DNA of 64,000 bases from DASWHR01 sp036398095 (GCA_036398095.1 DASWHR010000010.1:1-64000), one strand, 5' to 3'; counted from the stretch's first letter, positions 1 through 8,071 are shown. Numbers and translations: made by a program. Notes: generated by a model from the sequence alone, not told the origin.

Positions 1-129
1 CCGCTCCCCCGGCTTGATCGTCGCGTCGACGGTCGAACGCAGATCCAGGCCGGCATCGCTGGGATTGGCTGCAGCCGGCAAGGCCGCACCCGGATCCAGC
101 CGTTTGATCGAAAGCGTCACGGGCTCCAT
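1..129 (-). CDS. dut: dUTP diphosphatase, N-terminal 43 residues (cut by window edge)
   Basis: Reading the minus strand from the ATG at 129 gives 43 open codons that run off the window. The protein starts MEPVTLSIKRLDPGAALP and contains DAGLDLRS at about residues 25-32. This is motif I (AGxDLR) of trimeric dUTPases, which hydrolyse dUTP to dUMP and pyrophosphate, keeping uracil out of DNA and feeding dTMP synthesis. A good Shine-Dalgarno (GAGGTGA) lies just upstream. The gene follows nrdJ in the same orientation after an 80-base gap holding a strong hairpin, so it may be a separate transcript. Motifs II-V are outside the window. The call rests on motif I plus the typical N-terminal pattern and on its placement beside another nucleotide-metabolism gene. 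Confidence 0.85.
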   Translation of the reverse strand, partial: MEPVTLSIKRLDPGAALPAAANPSDAGLDLRSTVDATIKPGER

Positions 130-147
130 CGTTCACCTCGAGGATGT

Positions 148-197
148 GTCGCGCCCCCGACTCGTGGGCCGCACGAATGCGGAGCCGGGGGCGCGAC
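148..197 (-). terminator. Long nested hairpin between nrdJ and dut
   Basis: The arms GTCGCGCCCCCGACTC (148-163) and GAGCCGGGGGCGCGAC (182-197) pair over 16 bp with one G-T wobble. On the minus strand the loop holds a second hairpin, CCGCA-TTCG-TGCGG, with a stable UUCG-type tetraloop. It lies 12 bases after the nrdJ stop. No U-tract follows on the minus strand, so it may be a weak or factor-assisted terminator, or a processing or stability element between nrdJ and dut. Confidence 0.6.
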
Positions 198-209
198 GAT
201 CTTGTCGTC

Positions 210-3200
210 TTAGCTGCAGCCCGACGTGGATCCGCAGGCTTCGCACACGAAGCACGATCCGGCGGGCCGCATCTGGTTTCCGCAGTTGTAGCAGTAGGGC
301 GCATCGGCGGCCTTCACCGACGGCATGTTTGGCGGGACCGTTCCCGGTGCCGAGGCGATCTGCATCGGCTGCTGCGCCTTTCCGGCGACCTCGTCTTTGC
401 GCTCCTCGGTCGTTCGGATGCCGAGGTCGGCGCGAACCTCTTCCGGCAGGAACTCGATCGCGAGCCGGCGGAAGATGTAGTCCACCAGCGATTGGGCCAT
501 CCGGATGTCGGCGTCATCGGTCATGCCGAGCGGCTCGAAGCGCATGTTGATGAACTTCGACACGTAGGCCTCGAGCGGCACGCCGTACTGCAAGCCGATC
601 GACACCGCGATCGCCAGCGCATCCATGACGCCCGAGACGGTCGAGCCCTGCTTCGAGACCTTCAGGAAGACCTCGCCCACCCCGTCGTCCGGATACATGC
701 CGGCCGTCATGTAGCCCTCTTGGTCGCCGACCCGGAACGAGATCGTTCGCGACGGCCGCGACTTGGGAAGCCGCTTGCGGTCTGCGAGCGTCTTGGGCAC
801 CTCCACCGGTTCGGCCGCCGCCGCGGGCATCGCCGTCTTCTTCTTGTCGGCAGACAGCGGCTGCGCAACCTTGCAGTTGTCGCGATACAGCGCGAGCGCC
901 TTCAGGCCGAGACGCCACCCTTCGGCAAGCAGGTCCTCGACCTCTTCAACCGTCGCCGACTCCGGCATGTTCACGGTGTTGTGGTTGACGATGCCGTTCG
1001 CGACGAACGCTTCGGTTGACGGCACGGCGATGTCGTAGACCTCGCGCTCGCCCGCGTCGGCGACGGACTCGACCGGACTGAAGTGAAGTCCGTCGGACAG
1101 TACCGTGCGAAGCCACTCCGGCAGCGCGACGCCGGGGATCTGCGCGACGCGTTCGAGCGTGCGCCGCGAGACGCGACGGGTGCGAGGATCCAGCAAGAAG
1201 GAGAACTCCTTGCGGAACCCGTATCCGTTCCGGCCCGACCGTCCGCGCGGGATCATGTTGTAGAGCTCGCGTGGCGCGACGCCGGGAACGACATCGGCGG
1301 TGCTCTGGGCCGGCGTTGCCTCCAGGCGACCTTCGGCCCGCTCACGCTTGTCGGATTCGACGAACGGGACCGTGCGGATCAGCGCCACGGCCTGCTCGCC
1401 GACCGCGTAGACCTCGCCGTAGCTCTTGCCGTACTCCTTGTTGTATTTCTCGATGCGAGAGTGAACGATGCCGAGGTTCGTCAGCACCGCCTGAAGGTCA
1501 TCGAGCATCGCGGGCGAATCGAGGCAGATCGCCCACTTGGGGGTACTTCCCATCCGCGCCGTGTACGCGTCGAGCCACAGCCCCTGCAGGAACGCGAGGA
1601 CCATCTGCTTGGGCGAGCGCAGAATCAGATCCGGGATGCGCTTCGCCGATGCGCGATGTCCGCAGCCGAGCCAGTCGAAGAACTCGACGATCGTCTTCGA
1701 CGACACGACGACACCGGGACAGCGCTCCGGCTGCCGATCGATGCGAGCTTCGACGCCGAACACCGTCCGCCATGCCGAGACCACCTTCGCCAGCACGGCC
1801 TCGTCGGCGTTCGTGATCGTGATCGTCCAGTTCGAGGGGGTCGTGTGTCCCTCGGCGGCGTAGGCACCGAGCAGGAACGCGAGGTCCCCGGTCATCTCGG
1901 CCGGGATCGATACCTTCCGCTGGTTGCCGTAGGCCGGGGACGCAGCGAATCCGGTCAGGGACGGAGGCACGGACGCCCACATGTCGGCTCCGTATTGCGT
2001 GGCGACGTACTCGCCCGCCGCGATCTCGTCGAGATAGCGCCACTGCAGCTCGCCGTCGGCCGCGACGAGAACCCGGTGGTTCGGGGTCCCGACGATCCGC
2101 TGTCCGGAACGCAAGCGGATCTGGCGAACGGGCCGCACGCCGCCGAAGTAGAAGGATTCGGCCTTCTGCTGCCCGCCGAGCGACGCGACCAGCATGCGGT
2201 GCTCGCGGTAGGAGTCGGGCTCTTCGCCATCGTGGAGCGAGGCGATTCGAATGAGTCCGTCCTCGGTGGTCAGCAGCGTCTCGCCGGTGACGCACTTGGA
2301 GATCGCTCCGCTGATGAACGGCTGCACGCCGGCCATCATCTTGACGTGGCCCATGTAGTGGATGGTGTGCTCGCCCATCGCGCAGTCGAAGACGGGATAG
2401 TGCTCGGGCCGCACGTGCGGTGCGTCGTGCACCATGTTGTGCTCGTGGATGTAGGCCGTGATCTCCTCGACCTGCTGCGGGTCGTAGCCGAGCCGCGTGA
2501 GCGCCCGCGGAACCGTCTGGTTGACGATCCTCATCGTCCCGCCGCCGACCAGCTTCTTGGTCTTCACCAACGCCAGGTCCGGCTCGATCCCGGTCGTGTC
2601 ACAGTCCATCATCAAGCCGATGGTGTTGTGGCTGACGAAGCCGTTCGCAACGTAGGTGACGTTGTCGGGCACGCTCAGGTCGTAGGTCAGCTCTTCCTCG
2701 CCCAGTTCGGCCGAAGCGATCTCGTCGTAGAAGAATCCGAGCAGGTGGCCGAGTTCGTCATCGCCAACGCGCTCCTGAAGCTGTTCCGCCACCGCGCGAG
2801 AGACCGATCCGCTCCGGCCGGACTCCATCAGGAGCACGCGGCGCAGCCGGTCGTTTTCCGGCGCGAGACGGTCGATCATCTCGCGGAGCATCGGGATCCT
2901 ATCCTTCTTGCCGCTCTGCGAGGCCGCGGGCATCGTCACGCGCGCGTTCTTTCGGCCGCTCAGGAAGCCGATCTCTTCGAGCCAGCGCTCGTTGCGCGAC
3001 GAGTTGGCGTGACGAAGGACCGCGAGTTGCGAGCGGCCCCATCCGGTGGTGTCGAACTTGCGCGTCGTCGGGTATCCCATCGCCAGCATCAGCGACTGGA
3101 CATCCTGCGAAAACTCGAGCGACGTCGTCGACCAGGACGGCGCACCGGCCGTCACCGTTCCGTCGGCTTCGTAGAGGCCGCGCAGGAACGCCGCATAGCT

Positions 3201-6200
3201 TTCGCGGTCGTTCGAGTGCAGGATCGCGTCGGGGACGTGCGGCAGCCAGCCCTTTCCCGGTTTCCCATCCGGCCGGGCGTACTTTGCGAAACCGCAAGCC
3301 TGCCACCACTGGACGAGACGCACCGAGTGGAAAGCGACTTCGACGTACCCCTGCTTGTCCGTGACGGCCGCTTCGATCCCGAACAGCGACTTGCCGAGAC
3401 GCGTCAGGTGTTCCACGACATCGAAGTTCTCGGCCGCGACGCAGAAGCGAAGCCCGCGCGAGTGGAGCGAGCCGTCGCCCATGAAGTAGCCGACCAGCTC
3501 GGCCAGTTCGGACGTCACCCGGTCGGGCACGCGGACGTGATGCTCGCCCGTCCAGTACCCCTCGCCGAGCGGAGGCAAGGTAACGACCTGCGGCCGGCCG
3601 ACTAGCGAATCCAGAGCCAGAGGCACCCGATCGCCTTCCGTCAGATCCGCGAACCGCTTCCAGACCCACGCACCCGACGGCTCGACGACCTTGATCCGAT
3701 GCGTCGTCGTCCCCTGAATCCGGTAGCCGCGCCGCGTTCGCACATCGACGACCGGCTCCGAGCCGTTCACGTAGAACTGGGTGGCGCGGCGGACACCGTC
3801 GTCGGTGGCGACGTCGATGCCAAGATCCTGCCACTTGGCCCCATCCGGATCGCCGAGCGAGCGAAGTCGAACCAGACCGCGCTCCGTCGGAACCAGCGAG
3901 CCGCCGACCAGGCAGCCGGTAGGAGCTAATACCGTGGCTTGCGAGTTTCGGTAGCCGTGCTGCTCACCGAAGGTGATCGCGTCGTCCCACGATCCCTTCG
4001 CGGCCTGCAGCAGCCCTTCCGGAACCAGCTCGGGGTCGATGTCGTCCACGGCGGCGCGGTGCTTGCGCATCACACGCAGGTGCGCCTCGCGGTTCGGCGG
4101 ATAGCCGTTGTATGGGCCCTGCTTTTCGGCGACTTGCGCGCTGACGCGGTAAGCCCAGCCCGTCATGAGCGCCGTGATCGCCCCGGCCCACGCGCGACCG
4201 GCCTCGGAGTCATACGGCACGCCGCGGCTCATCAAGAGCGCGCCGAGGTTCGCGTAACCCAGGCCCAACTCGCGGTAGTCCTCGGCGTTCTTGCCGATCT
4301 TCTCCGTCGGATACGACGAGTTCGACACCAGGATCTCCTGCGCCAGGAACACGATGTCGATCGCATGCCGGAACGCCTGGATGTCAAAGTTCAGATCCGC
4401 GTCGAGGAACTTCATCAAGTTGAGCGAAGCCAAGTTGCACGCCGAGTTGTCCAGATGCATGTACTCGGAGTTGTGCACGACCACACCCGTGGACGCAGGT
4501 CCGTCCCCCGTAACCACGAAGTTGTGCGTGTCGGCGATCTCCAGATCGAAGACAGGAACGGGCTCCTCCGGACAGAGCCGCGCAACGTCGGCGACCGCGT
4601 CCTGAACTTCCTTGCCGTCCGAGTCGAAGGCGGTCAGAGCCATGCCGGCCTGGAGGTTCTGCGCCTCGATCCATTGGTCGTTCGACAGGAAGCGATGCTC
4701 CGGCGTGCACTCGAAACGCTGCCCACTTCGGGTTCGGACGACGACCAGCTCTTCGGCCTCGCCGGCAATCCAGGCATTGGAGACAACGGTGAACCGCGAC
4801 TTCCCCGATTGGAGGTCACGCGTGAGGACCCGGGGAAGCTGCTCGCCGGCGCGGGCCATCTTCTCGATGATCTCGATGCTGATGGATCCGAACTCGGTAA
4901 CGACGAGCGTTTCTCCGATGAAGCAGCAAGGGTTCGACGCGTTGATGCGTCCGCTGGCGGGGCAGGTGTGCCAGTCGTTGATCGTGGTGTCGTACTGCAT
5001 GCCGGGATCGGCGCACTCCCACGCGGCTTGCGCGATCTGGCGCATCAGGTGCCGCGCGCGGACTTGCTCGACCGTCTCGCCCGTCTGAACGGCCTTCAAG
5101 TCCCAGTCGGCGTCGTTCAGATACGCCTGCATGAATTCGTCGGTGACGCGCACCGAGTTGTTCGCATTCTGGTACTGGATCGAGTGCGAGTCGCTGCCGT
5201 CGAGATCCATGTCGAAGCCGTTGTCGCGCAGCACCCGAGCCTTGCGCTCCTCGACGGCCTTGCACCACACGAAGTCCTCGACGTCCGGATGATCAACGTT
5301 GAGGATGACCATCTTCGCCGCTCTGCGTGTTTTCCCACCCGACTTGATCGTGCCGGCGCTGGCGTCGGCGCCGCGCATGAACGACACGGGGCCGCTCGCC
5401 TCACCGCCGGACGAAAGTTTTTCCTTCGAGGAGCGGATCGACGACAGGTTGATGCCCGAGCCGGATCCACCCTTGAAGATCGTTCCCTCTTCGACGTACC
5501 AGTTCAGGATCGAACTCATCTTGTCATCGACGGCGAGGATGAAACAGTTGTGGACGACGATGTTGTTCGTAAGGTACTCGCCGCTCTCAGTCTGGATGTC
5601 GAAGACCTGCTGGTCACCCAGCAGAATGATCTCGACGATCTCTTCCTCCCGGATGTCCGGGCAGTCCTTGCCCACCAGGGCCAACGAATCGCGCAGGCGC
5701 TCGCTCTTGTCGAAACCGATGAAACCGATCTCCTCGTGGAATCGCTTCCGTTCGCTGCGGTAGGAGACGCCTACTTCCCAGATATCCGAGCGATCCTCGC
5801 GCTTCTCCACCTTGTGGAAGCGTCGCGAGTAGATGCCGTGACGCAAGAGCAAGTTCTGGACATCCTCGGTCCAGCGCTCGCTAATGACGGCGAACCCGAT
5901 CCGCGTCGATCCGTTGTTACGTCCGACAAACCCGTCCGACTGGAACACGCTTCGCAAGTACGCCCGAGAGGCTTCCTTTGACGCCGTCCACAGGACCACG
6001 GGTACCCGGATGTCGTGACGACGGTTCAGCAGCTCCCACCGCTCGACGAACTCCCTCAAGTGTTCGCCGTACAACCGGATGCGGTTCATGCCGGGATTTC
6101 CGTCAACGGGACGGACCTTGCGATGAGCGTTCGGGAAGACGACGTCGAGGTGCTCCTTCACCCAAACTTCCTCGTCGGCGTTCGCGATGAAGAACTCGAT

Positions 6201-7094
6201 CGTGAGGGATCGGTTCGTTCCCGTTTCGTACTGTCCGACGAAACCGTCGGCTTGCAGCCAGCCAGCAAGCGCAGCCTCTGAGACTTCCGCTTCGGTGGCC
6301 GCCGGCGGCTGAGTCGTACCGCGGTGGGGGTGAAGGTGCATGCGCATGCCGGACACCAACTCGTCCACGCGATACCACGCCGGACGCGTGCGGCGCTCAC
6401 CGACGGCGCGGACCACGTGGTCCCCCGTCGCCTCCACGAAGGCACCGTTGCGGAGCAGGATGCGGTAGACGGGCTTGATGCCGTTGTCCTTGGTCGCGAC
6501 GACTTTCGTCTCACCGCTGGAATCGAACACCGAAAGCCCGACCATGTCTCGTTTGACGATCTCGCCGATCGGGATCATTCCGCCCGGGGTCGAGATCAGT
6601 GCATCACCGGGCTGGCACGCTGAGCATTGCGGGTGCTCTTCGCTGCCGACGTTGAACCAGACGGGCGAGTTGAACGCGGCTTTCTGCGTGACCAGGATGT
6701 GCTTGAGTTCGGCGTTGAAGATCTGACGGTCGTCTTCGGCGGCGAAGTAGCCGTCCTTCCATCCCCATGCGGTGATGGTGTCGGCGACGCGGTCGATGAG
6801 CTGACGCACCGAGCTTTCACGCTGGGGCGAGCCGAGCGGTCCGCGGAAGTACTTCTGGGCGACGATGTTGGTGGCGTTGAGCGACCAGAGCGAGGGGAAC
6901 TCGACGGCGCGCTGTTCGAAGGCGTTGCCGCCCTCTTTGTAGTTGGGGATGATCGCGTCGCGAACGTCCCATTCGATCTCGTCGTAGGGATGCTTCCCCT
7001 GCGACGTGAAGTATCGCTTGACCGCCAGGCCCTTCTCCATCGCTCGTTCCGTCTTCGCCACGGTCCCCTCCCTGAAGTCCACTGTCGCCGTCAC
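210..7094 (-). CDS. nrdJ: Adenosylcobalamin-dependent (class II) ribonucleotide reductase containing four inteins
   Basis: The precursor is 2294 residues. Removing four inteins (160-516, 724-875, 1061-1490, 1601-2039) leaves about 916 residues, normal for actinobacterial NrdJ. The mature enzyme reduces ribonucleotides using a thiyl radical generated with coenzyme B12. Extein landmarks are HPQCSA/CFILAVDD (redox Cys517), NPC/SEYMHLDNSAC (radical Cys723 and Glu877 of the N-x-C-x-E motif), APTG/TIGLMMD, ISK/TVNMPESA, and a cysteine-rich tail CYNCGNQ...CEACGSTSGCS that probably re-reduces the active site. The rejoined exteins show no frameshift or missing motif. The 7094 start is a GTG; an alternative GTG at 7061 (residue 12) sits just behind AGGGAGGGGACC and may be the true start. 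The gene follows nrdR by 25 bases, so control by NrdR boxes is expected. Residue numbers use the 7094 start. Confidence 0.95.
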   Translation of the reverse strand: MTATVDFREGTVAKTERAMEKGLAVKRYFTSQGKHPYDEIEWDVRDAIIPNYKEGGNAFEQRAVEFPSLWSLNATNIVAQKYFRGPLGSPQRESSVRQLIDRVADTITAWGWKDGYFAAEDDRQIFNAELKHILVTQKAAFNSPVWFNVGSEEHPQCSACQPGDALISTPGGMIPIGEIVKRDMVGLSVFDSSGETKVVATKDNGIKPVYRILLRNGAFVEATGDHVVRAVGERRTRPAWYRVDELVSGMRMHLHPHRGTTQPPAATEAEVSEAALAGWLQADGFVGQYETGTNRSLTIEFFIANADEEVWVKEHLDVVFPNAHRKVRPVDGNPGMNRIRLYGEHLREFVERWELLNRRHDIRVPVVLWTASKEASRAYLRSVFQSDGFVGRNNGSTRIGFAVISERWTEDVQNLLLRHGIYSRRFHKVEKREDRSDIWEVGVSYRSERKRFHEEIGFIGFDKSERLRDSLALVGKDCPDIREEEIVEIILLGDQQVFDIQTESGEYLTNNIVVHNCFILAVDDKMSSILNWYVEEGTIFKGGSGSGINLSSIRSSKEKLSSGGEASGPVSFMRGADASAGTIKSGGKTRRAAKMVILNVDHPDVEDFVWCKAVEERKARVLRDNGFDMDLDGSDSHSIQYQNANNSVRVTDEFMQAYLNDADWDLKAVQTGETVEQVRARHLMRQIAQAAWECADPGMQYDTTINDWHTCPASGRINASNPCCFIGETLVVTEFGSISIEIIEKMARAGEQLPRVLTRDLQSGKSRFTVVSNAWIAGEAEELVVVRTRSGQRFECTPEHRFLSNDQWIEAQNLQAGMALTAFDSDGKEVQDAVADVARLCPEEPVPVFDLEIADTHNFVVTGDGPASTGVVVHNSEYMHLDNSACNLASLNLMKFLDADLNFDIQAFRHAIDIVFLAQEILVSNSSYPTEKIGKNAEDYRELGLGYANLGALLMSRGVPYDSEAGRAWAGAITALMTGWAYRVSAQVAEKQGPYNGYPPNREAHLRVMRKHRAAVDDIDPELVPEGLLQAAKGSWDDAITFGEQHGYRNSQATVLAPTGCLVGGSLVPTERGLVRLRSLGDPDGAKWQDLGIDVATDDGVRRATQFYVNGSEPVVDVRTRRGYRIQGTTTHRIKVVEPSGAWVWKRFADLTEGDRVPLALDSLVGRPQVVTLPPLGEGYWTGEHHVRVPDRVTSELAELVGYFMGDGSLHSRGLRFCVAAENFDVVEHLTRLGKSLFGIEAAVTDKQGYVEVAFHSVRLVQWWQACGFAKYARPDGKPGKGWLPHVPDAILHSNDRESYAAFLRGLYEADGTVTAGAPSWSTTSLEFSQDVQSLMLAMGYPTTRKFDTTGWGRSQLAVLRHANSSRNERWLEEIGFLSGRKNARVTMPAASQSGKKDRIPMLREMIDRLAPENDRLRRVLLMESGRSGSVSRAVAEQLQERVGDDELGHLLGFFYDEIASAELGEEELTYDLSVPDNVTYVANGFVSHNTIGLMMDCDTTGIEPDLALVKTKKLVGGGTMRIVNQTVPRALTRLGYDPQQVEEITAYIHEHNMVHDAPHVRPEHYPVFDCAMGEHTIHYMGHVKMMAGVQPFISGAISKCVTGETLLTTEDGLIRIASLHDGEEPDSYREHRMLVASLGGQQKAESFYFGGVRPVRQIRLRSGQRIVGTPNHRVLVAADGELQWRYLDEIAAGEYVATQYGADMWASVPPSLTGFAASPAYGNQRKVSIPAEMTGDLAFLLGAYAAEGHTTPSNWTITITNADEAVLAKVVSAWRTVFGVEARIDRQPERCPGVVVSSKTIVEFFDWLGCGHRASAKRIPDLILRSPKQMVLAFLQGLWLDAYTARMGSTPKWAICLDSPAMLDDLQAVLTNLGIVHSRIEKYNKEYGKSYGEVYAVGEQAVALIRTVPFVESDKRERAEGRLEATPAQSTADVVPGVAPRELYNMIPRGRSGRNGYGFRKEFSFLLDPRTRRVSRRTLERVAQIPGVALPEWLRTVLSDGLHFSPVESVADAGEREVYDIAVPSTEAFVANGIVNHNTVNMPESATVEEVEDLLAEGWRLGLKALALYRDNCKVAQPLSADKKKTAMPAAAAEPVEVPKTLADRKRLPKSRPSRTISFRVGDQEGYMTAGMYPDDGVGEVFLKVSKQGSTVSGVMDALAIAVSIGLQYGVPLEAYVSKFINMRFEPLGMTDDADIRMAQSLVDYIFRRLAIEFLPEEVRADLGIRTTEERKDEVAGKAQQPMQIASAPGTVPPNMPSVKAADAPYCYNCGNQMRPAGSCFVCEACGSTSGCS
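978..2294 (-). other. Intein 4 of NrdJ (residues 1601-2039, 439 aa, endonuclease domain looks worn)
   Basis: The insertion starts at Cys1601 (CVTGETLLTTEDGLI) and ends VANGIVNHN, followed by extein Thr2040. The site is SGAISK/TVNMPESA, a highly conserved substrate-binding loop of RNR large subunits. Block B is GTPNHRVLV (1669-1677). The two LAGLIDADG-like helices read LLGAYAAEGHT (1741-1751) and FLQGLWLDAYTARMG (1835-1849). The first has Glu in place of Asp and the second lacks the usual D-G pair, so nuclease activity is doubtful although splicing residues are intact. Confidence 0.92.
2625..3914 (-). other. Intein 3 of NrdJ (residues 1061-1490, 430 aa, LAGLIDADG type)
   Basis: The insertion starts at Cys1061 (CLVGGSLVPTERGLV) and ends VANGFVSHN, followed by extein Thr1491. 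The site is VLAPTG/TIGLMMD, the conserved loop expected to bind substrate phosphate. Block B is about GTTTHRIKV (1128-1136). The endonuclease blocks are LVGYFMGDGSL (1200-1210) and FLRGLYEADGTV (1303-1314), both with their acidic residue, so the homing domain may be active. All splice-junction residues are present. Confidence 0.93.
4470..4925 (-). other. Intein 2 of NrdJ (residues 724-875, 152 aa mini-intein)
   Basis: The insertion starts at Cys724 (CFIGETLVVTEFGSI) and ends STGVVVHN, followed by extein Ser876. Block B is CTPEHRFL (796-803) and block F is about VPVFDLEIADTHNFVV. At 152 residues there is no room for an endonuclease and none is seen, so this is a mini-intein. It lies inside the N-P-C/S-E radical motif: radical Cys723 is immediately before the intein and catalytic Glu877 is the second residue after it. 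Catalysis therefore requires excision. Confidence 0.93.
5547..6617 (-). other. Intein 1 of NrdJ (residues 160-516, 357 aa, LAGLIDADG type)
   Basis: The insertion starts at Cys160 (CQPGDALISTPGG, block A) and ends NIVVHN (block G), followed by extein Cys517. The site is QCSA/CFIL, so the +1 nucleophile is the cysteine expected to join the redox-active pair of the reductase. Block B is probably near EATGDHVV (222-229). Two LAGLIDADG-like blocks are visible, LAGWLQADGFVG (about 276-287) and YLRSVFQSDGFVG (about 379-391), so a homing endonuclease domain is present and both acidic residues are kept. The terminal residues needed for splicing (Cys1, penultimate His, final Asn, +1 Cys) are intact. 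Confidence 0.93.
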
Positions 7095-7119
7095 TTCAAC
7101 GCTGCACTGCCTCGGGCTG

Positions 7120-7617
7120 CTATCCGTCGGGTTTGCCGGCCGCGTTCACGGTTTTCGGCGGCGTCTTCTTCTGCAGGAGCAGGCCGACCTCACGCTCGAA
7201 GTCGGTCAGCTCTTGGAAGTCCTTGTAGACGCTGGCGAACCGGATGTAGGCGACCTGGTCCAGGTCGCGCAAGCGATCCAGGACGGCGATTCCGACGTCC
7301 TGGCTGCGGACCTCGTTGACGCCCGGAGCTCGCATCGCTTCCTCGATCTCATCCGCCACGCGCTCGATCTCCTCGCTCGCCACCGGCCGGTTCACGCATG
7401 CCCTCCGGAGTCCTTCGACGACCTTGCCGCGGTTGTAGCCGACCCGCTCACCGGAGCGCTTCACCACCCAGAGCGTGACCGCATCGGCCCGCTCGAAGGT
7501 CGTGAACCGCTTCCCGCATGCCAGGCATTCGCGTCGCCTGCGGATCGCGGCGCCCTCTTCGGCCATCCGCGAATCCACGACCTTGTCGTCCACCGACCTG
7601 CAATAAGGGCACCGCAC
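7120..7617 (-). CDS. nrdR: Transcriptional repressor of ribonucleotide reductase genes
   Basis: The protein is 165 residues from the GTG at 7617 (VRCPYCRS), preceded by GGAAGGG. A zinc ribbon formed by Cys3, Cys6, Cys31 and Cys34 (CPYC...CLAC) is followed by an ATP-cone domain with WVVKRSGERVGYNRGKVVEGLRRA and EVRSQDVG. NrdR binds paired NrdR boxes and represses RNR genes when its ATP cone senses high dATP. The frame extends upstream to 7758, but that extension has no NrdR similarity and overlaps the predicted boxes. It is cotranscribed with nrdJ 25 bases downstream, and two box-like palindromes lie upstream, which implies autoregulation. Its closeness to a LysM gene and lexA is a typical actinobacterial neighbourhood. 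Confidence 0.96.
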   Translation of the reverse strand: MRCPYCRSVDDKVVDSRMAEEGAAIRRRRECLACGKRFTTFERADAVTLWVVKRSGERVGYNRGKVVEGLRRACVNRPVASEEIERVADEIEEAMRAPGVNEVRSQDVGIAVLDRLRDLDQVAYIRFASVYKDFQELTDFEREVGLLLQKKTPPKTVNAAGKPDG

Positions 7618-7675
7618 CCGAACCCTTCCATTTATCTTGGCCGTCCCCTTGTCCACCGCTGTTGACGAAGCCGCA

Positions 7676-7691
7676 GCACTAGATGTTGGGG
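7676..7691 (-). promoter_or_regulatory. Candidate NrdR box 1
   Basis: GCACTAGATGTTGGGG (minus strand CCCCAACATCTAGTGC) agrees at about 11 of 16 positions with the recalled NrdR-box consensus ACACwATATATwGTGT. It starts exactly 30 bases from the stronger box at 7706, about three helical turns, which is usual for paired NrdR boxes. It lies 59 bases upstream of the nrdR start. Confidence 0.55.
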
Positions 7692-7705
7692 ATATCGACC
7701 CGAAA

Positions 7706-7721
7706 CCACAATATCTTGTGG
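7706..7721 (-). promoter_or_regulatory. Candidate NrdR box 2 (near-perfect palindrome)
   Basis: CCACAATATCTTGTGG, extended by AA/TT on either side (7704-7723), forms an 8+8 inverted repeat around TATC. It agrees with the NrdR-box consensus at about 13 of 16 positions. Being upstream of nrdR-nrdJ, it is the expected operator for feedback repression of the operon. Confidence 0.75.
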
Positions 7722-7789
7722 TTGGCGGTAATCTACCACACCAGATAGACGCGTTCAAGGATCGTGGAAGAGGCGGAGAAAACTGCTGG

Positions 7790-8071
7790 TCAGGGCGCCG
7801 GAATTCGCAACTTCTGCCCCGGGAGCACCACCGAGGACCGGATCTGGTTCTCGGCCTTGATCCGCGCGATCGCCTCGCGAGGGTCGGTCCCCGGGTAGGC
7901 GTCCTTGGCGATTTCCCACAGGGTTTCCCCAGGCTGCACCGAGTGGACGCTGCCGCGGAACGGCTCGGGGTGGTCCTGCCGGGCGGTCACGTTCGCCGCG
8001 CCGCCGATCAAGATGCCGGCGGCCAGGGGAACCGCGATCCATAAGCGTTTCAGCCGTTTCAAGCCTTCCAT
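7790..8071 (-). CDS. Small LysM-domain membrane protein, probable SOS-induced cell-division inhibitor
   Basis: The protein is 93 residues: a short basic N-terminus, one hydrophobic segment (about 11-28, IAVPLAAGILIGGAANV), then one LysM domain (about 42-91) with HSVQPGETLWEIAKDAYPG and LPGQKLRIP. LysM binds peptidoglycan. A perfect LexA operator lies 73 bases upstream of the start. In other Gram-positive bacteria the lexA-adjacent, SOS-controlled gene encodes a small membrane LysM protein that halts division (YneA in Bacillus, ChiZ/Rv2719c in Mycobacterium, DivS in Corynebacterium). By domain, size, operator and location between nrdR and lexA this is their counterpart; the inhibitor role itself is inferred. 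Confidence 0.82.
   Translation of the reverse strand: MEGLKRLKRLWIAVPLAAGILIGGAANVTARQDHPEPFRGSVHSVQPGETLWEIAKDAYPGTDPREAIARIKAENQIRSSVVLPGQKLRIPAP

Noticed and set aside
1083..3605. Long plus-strand open frame opposite nrdJ (840 codons), and similar long frames opposite the DUF11, pnp and other genes
   Set aside because: High GC removes stop codons from antisense frames. These translate to Arg/Asp/Val-rich low-complexity sequence with no family features, while the opposite strand encodes clear proteins.
7618..7789. Cobalamin riboswitch upstream of nrdR-nrdJ
   Set aside because: A B12-dependent enzyme made this worth looking for, but no B12-box-like sequence or multi-helix architecture is visible; the NrdR-box pair explains the regulation better.
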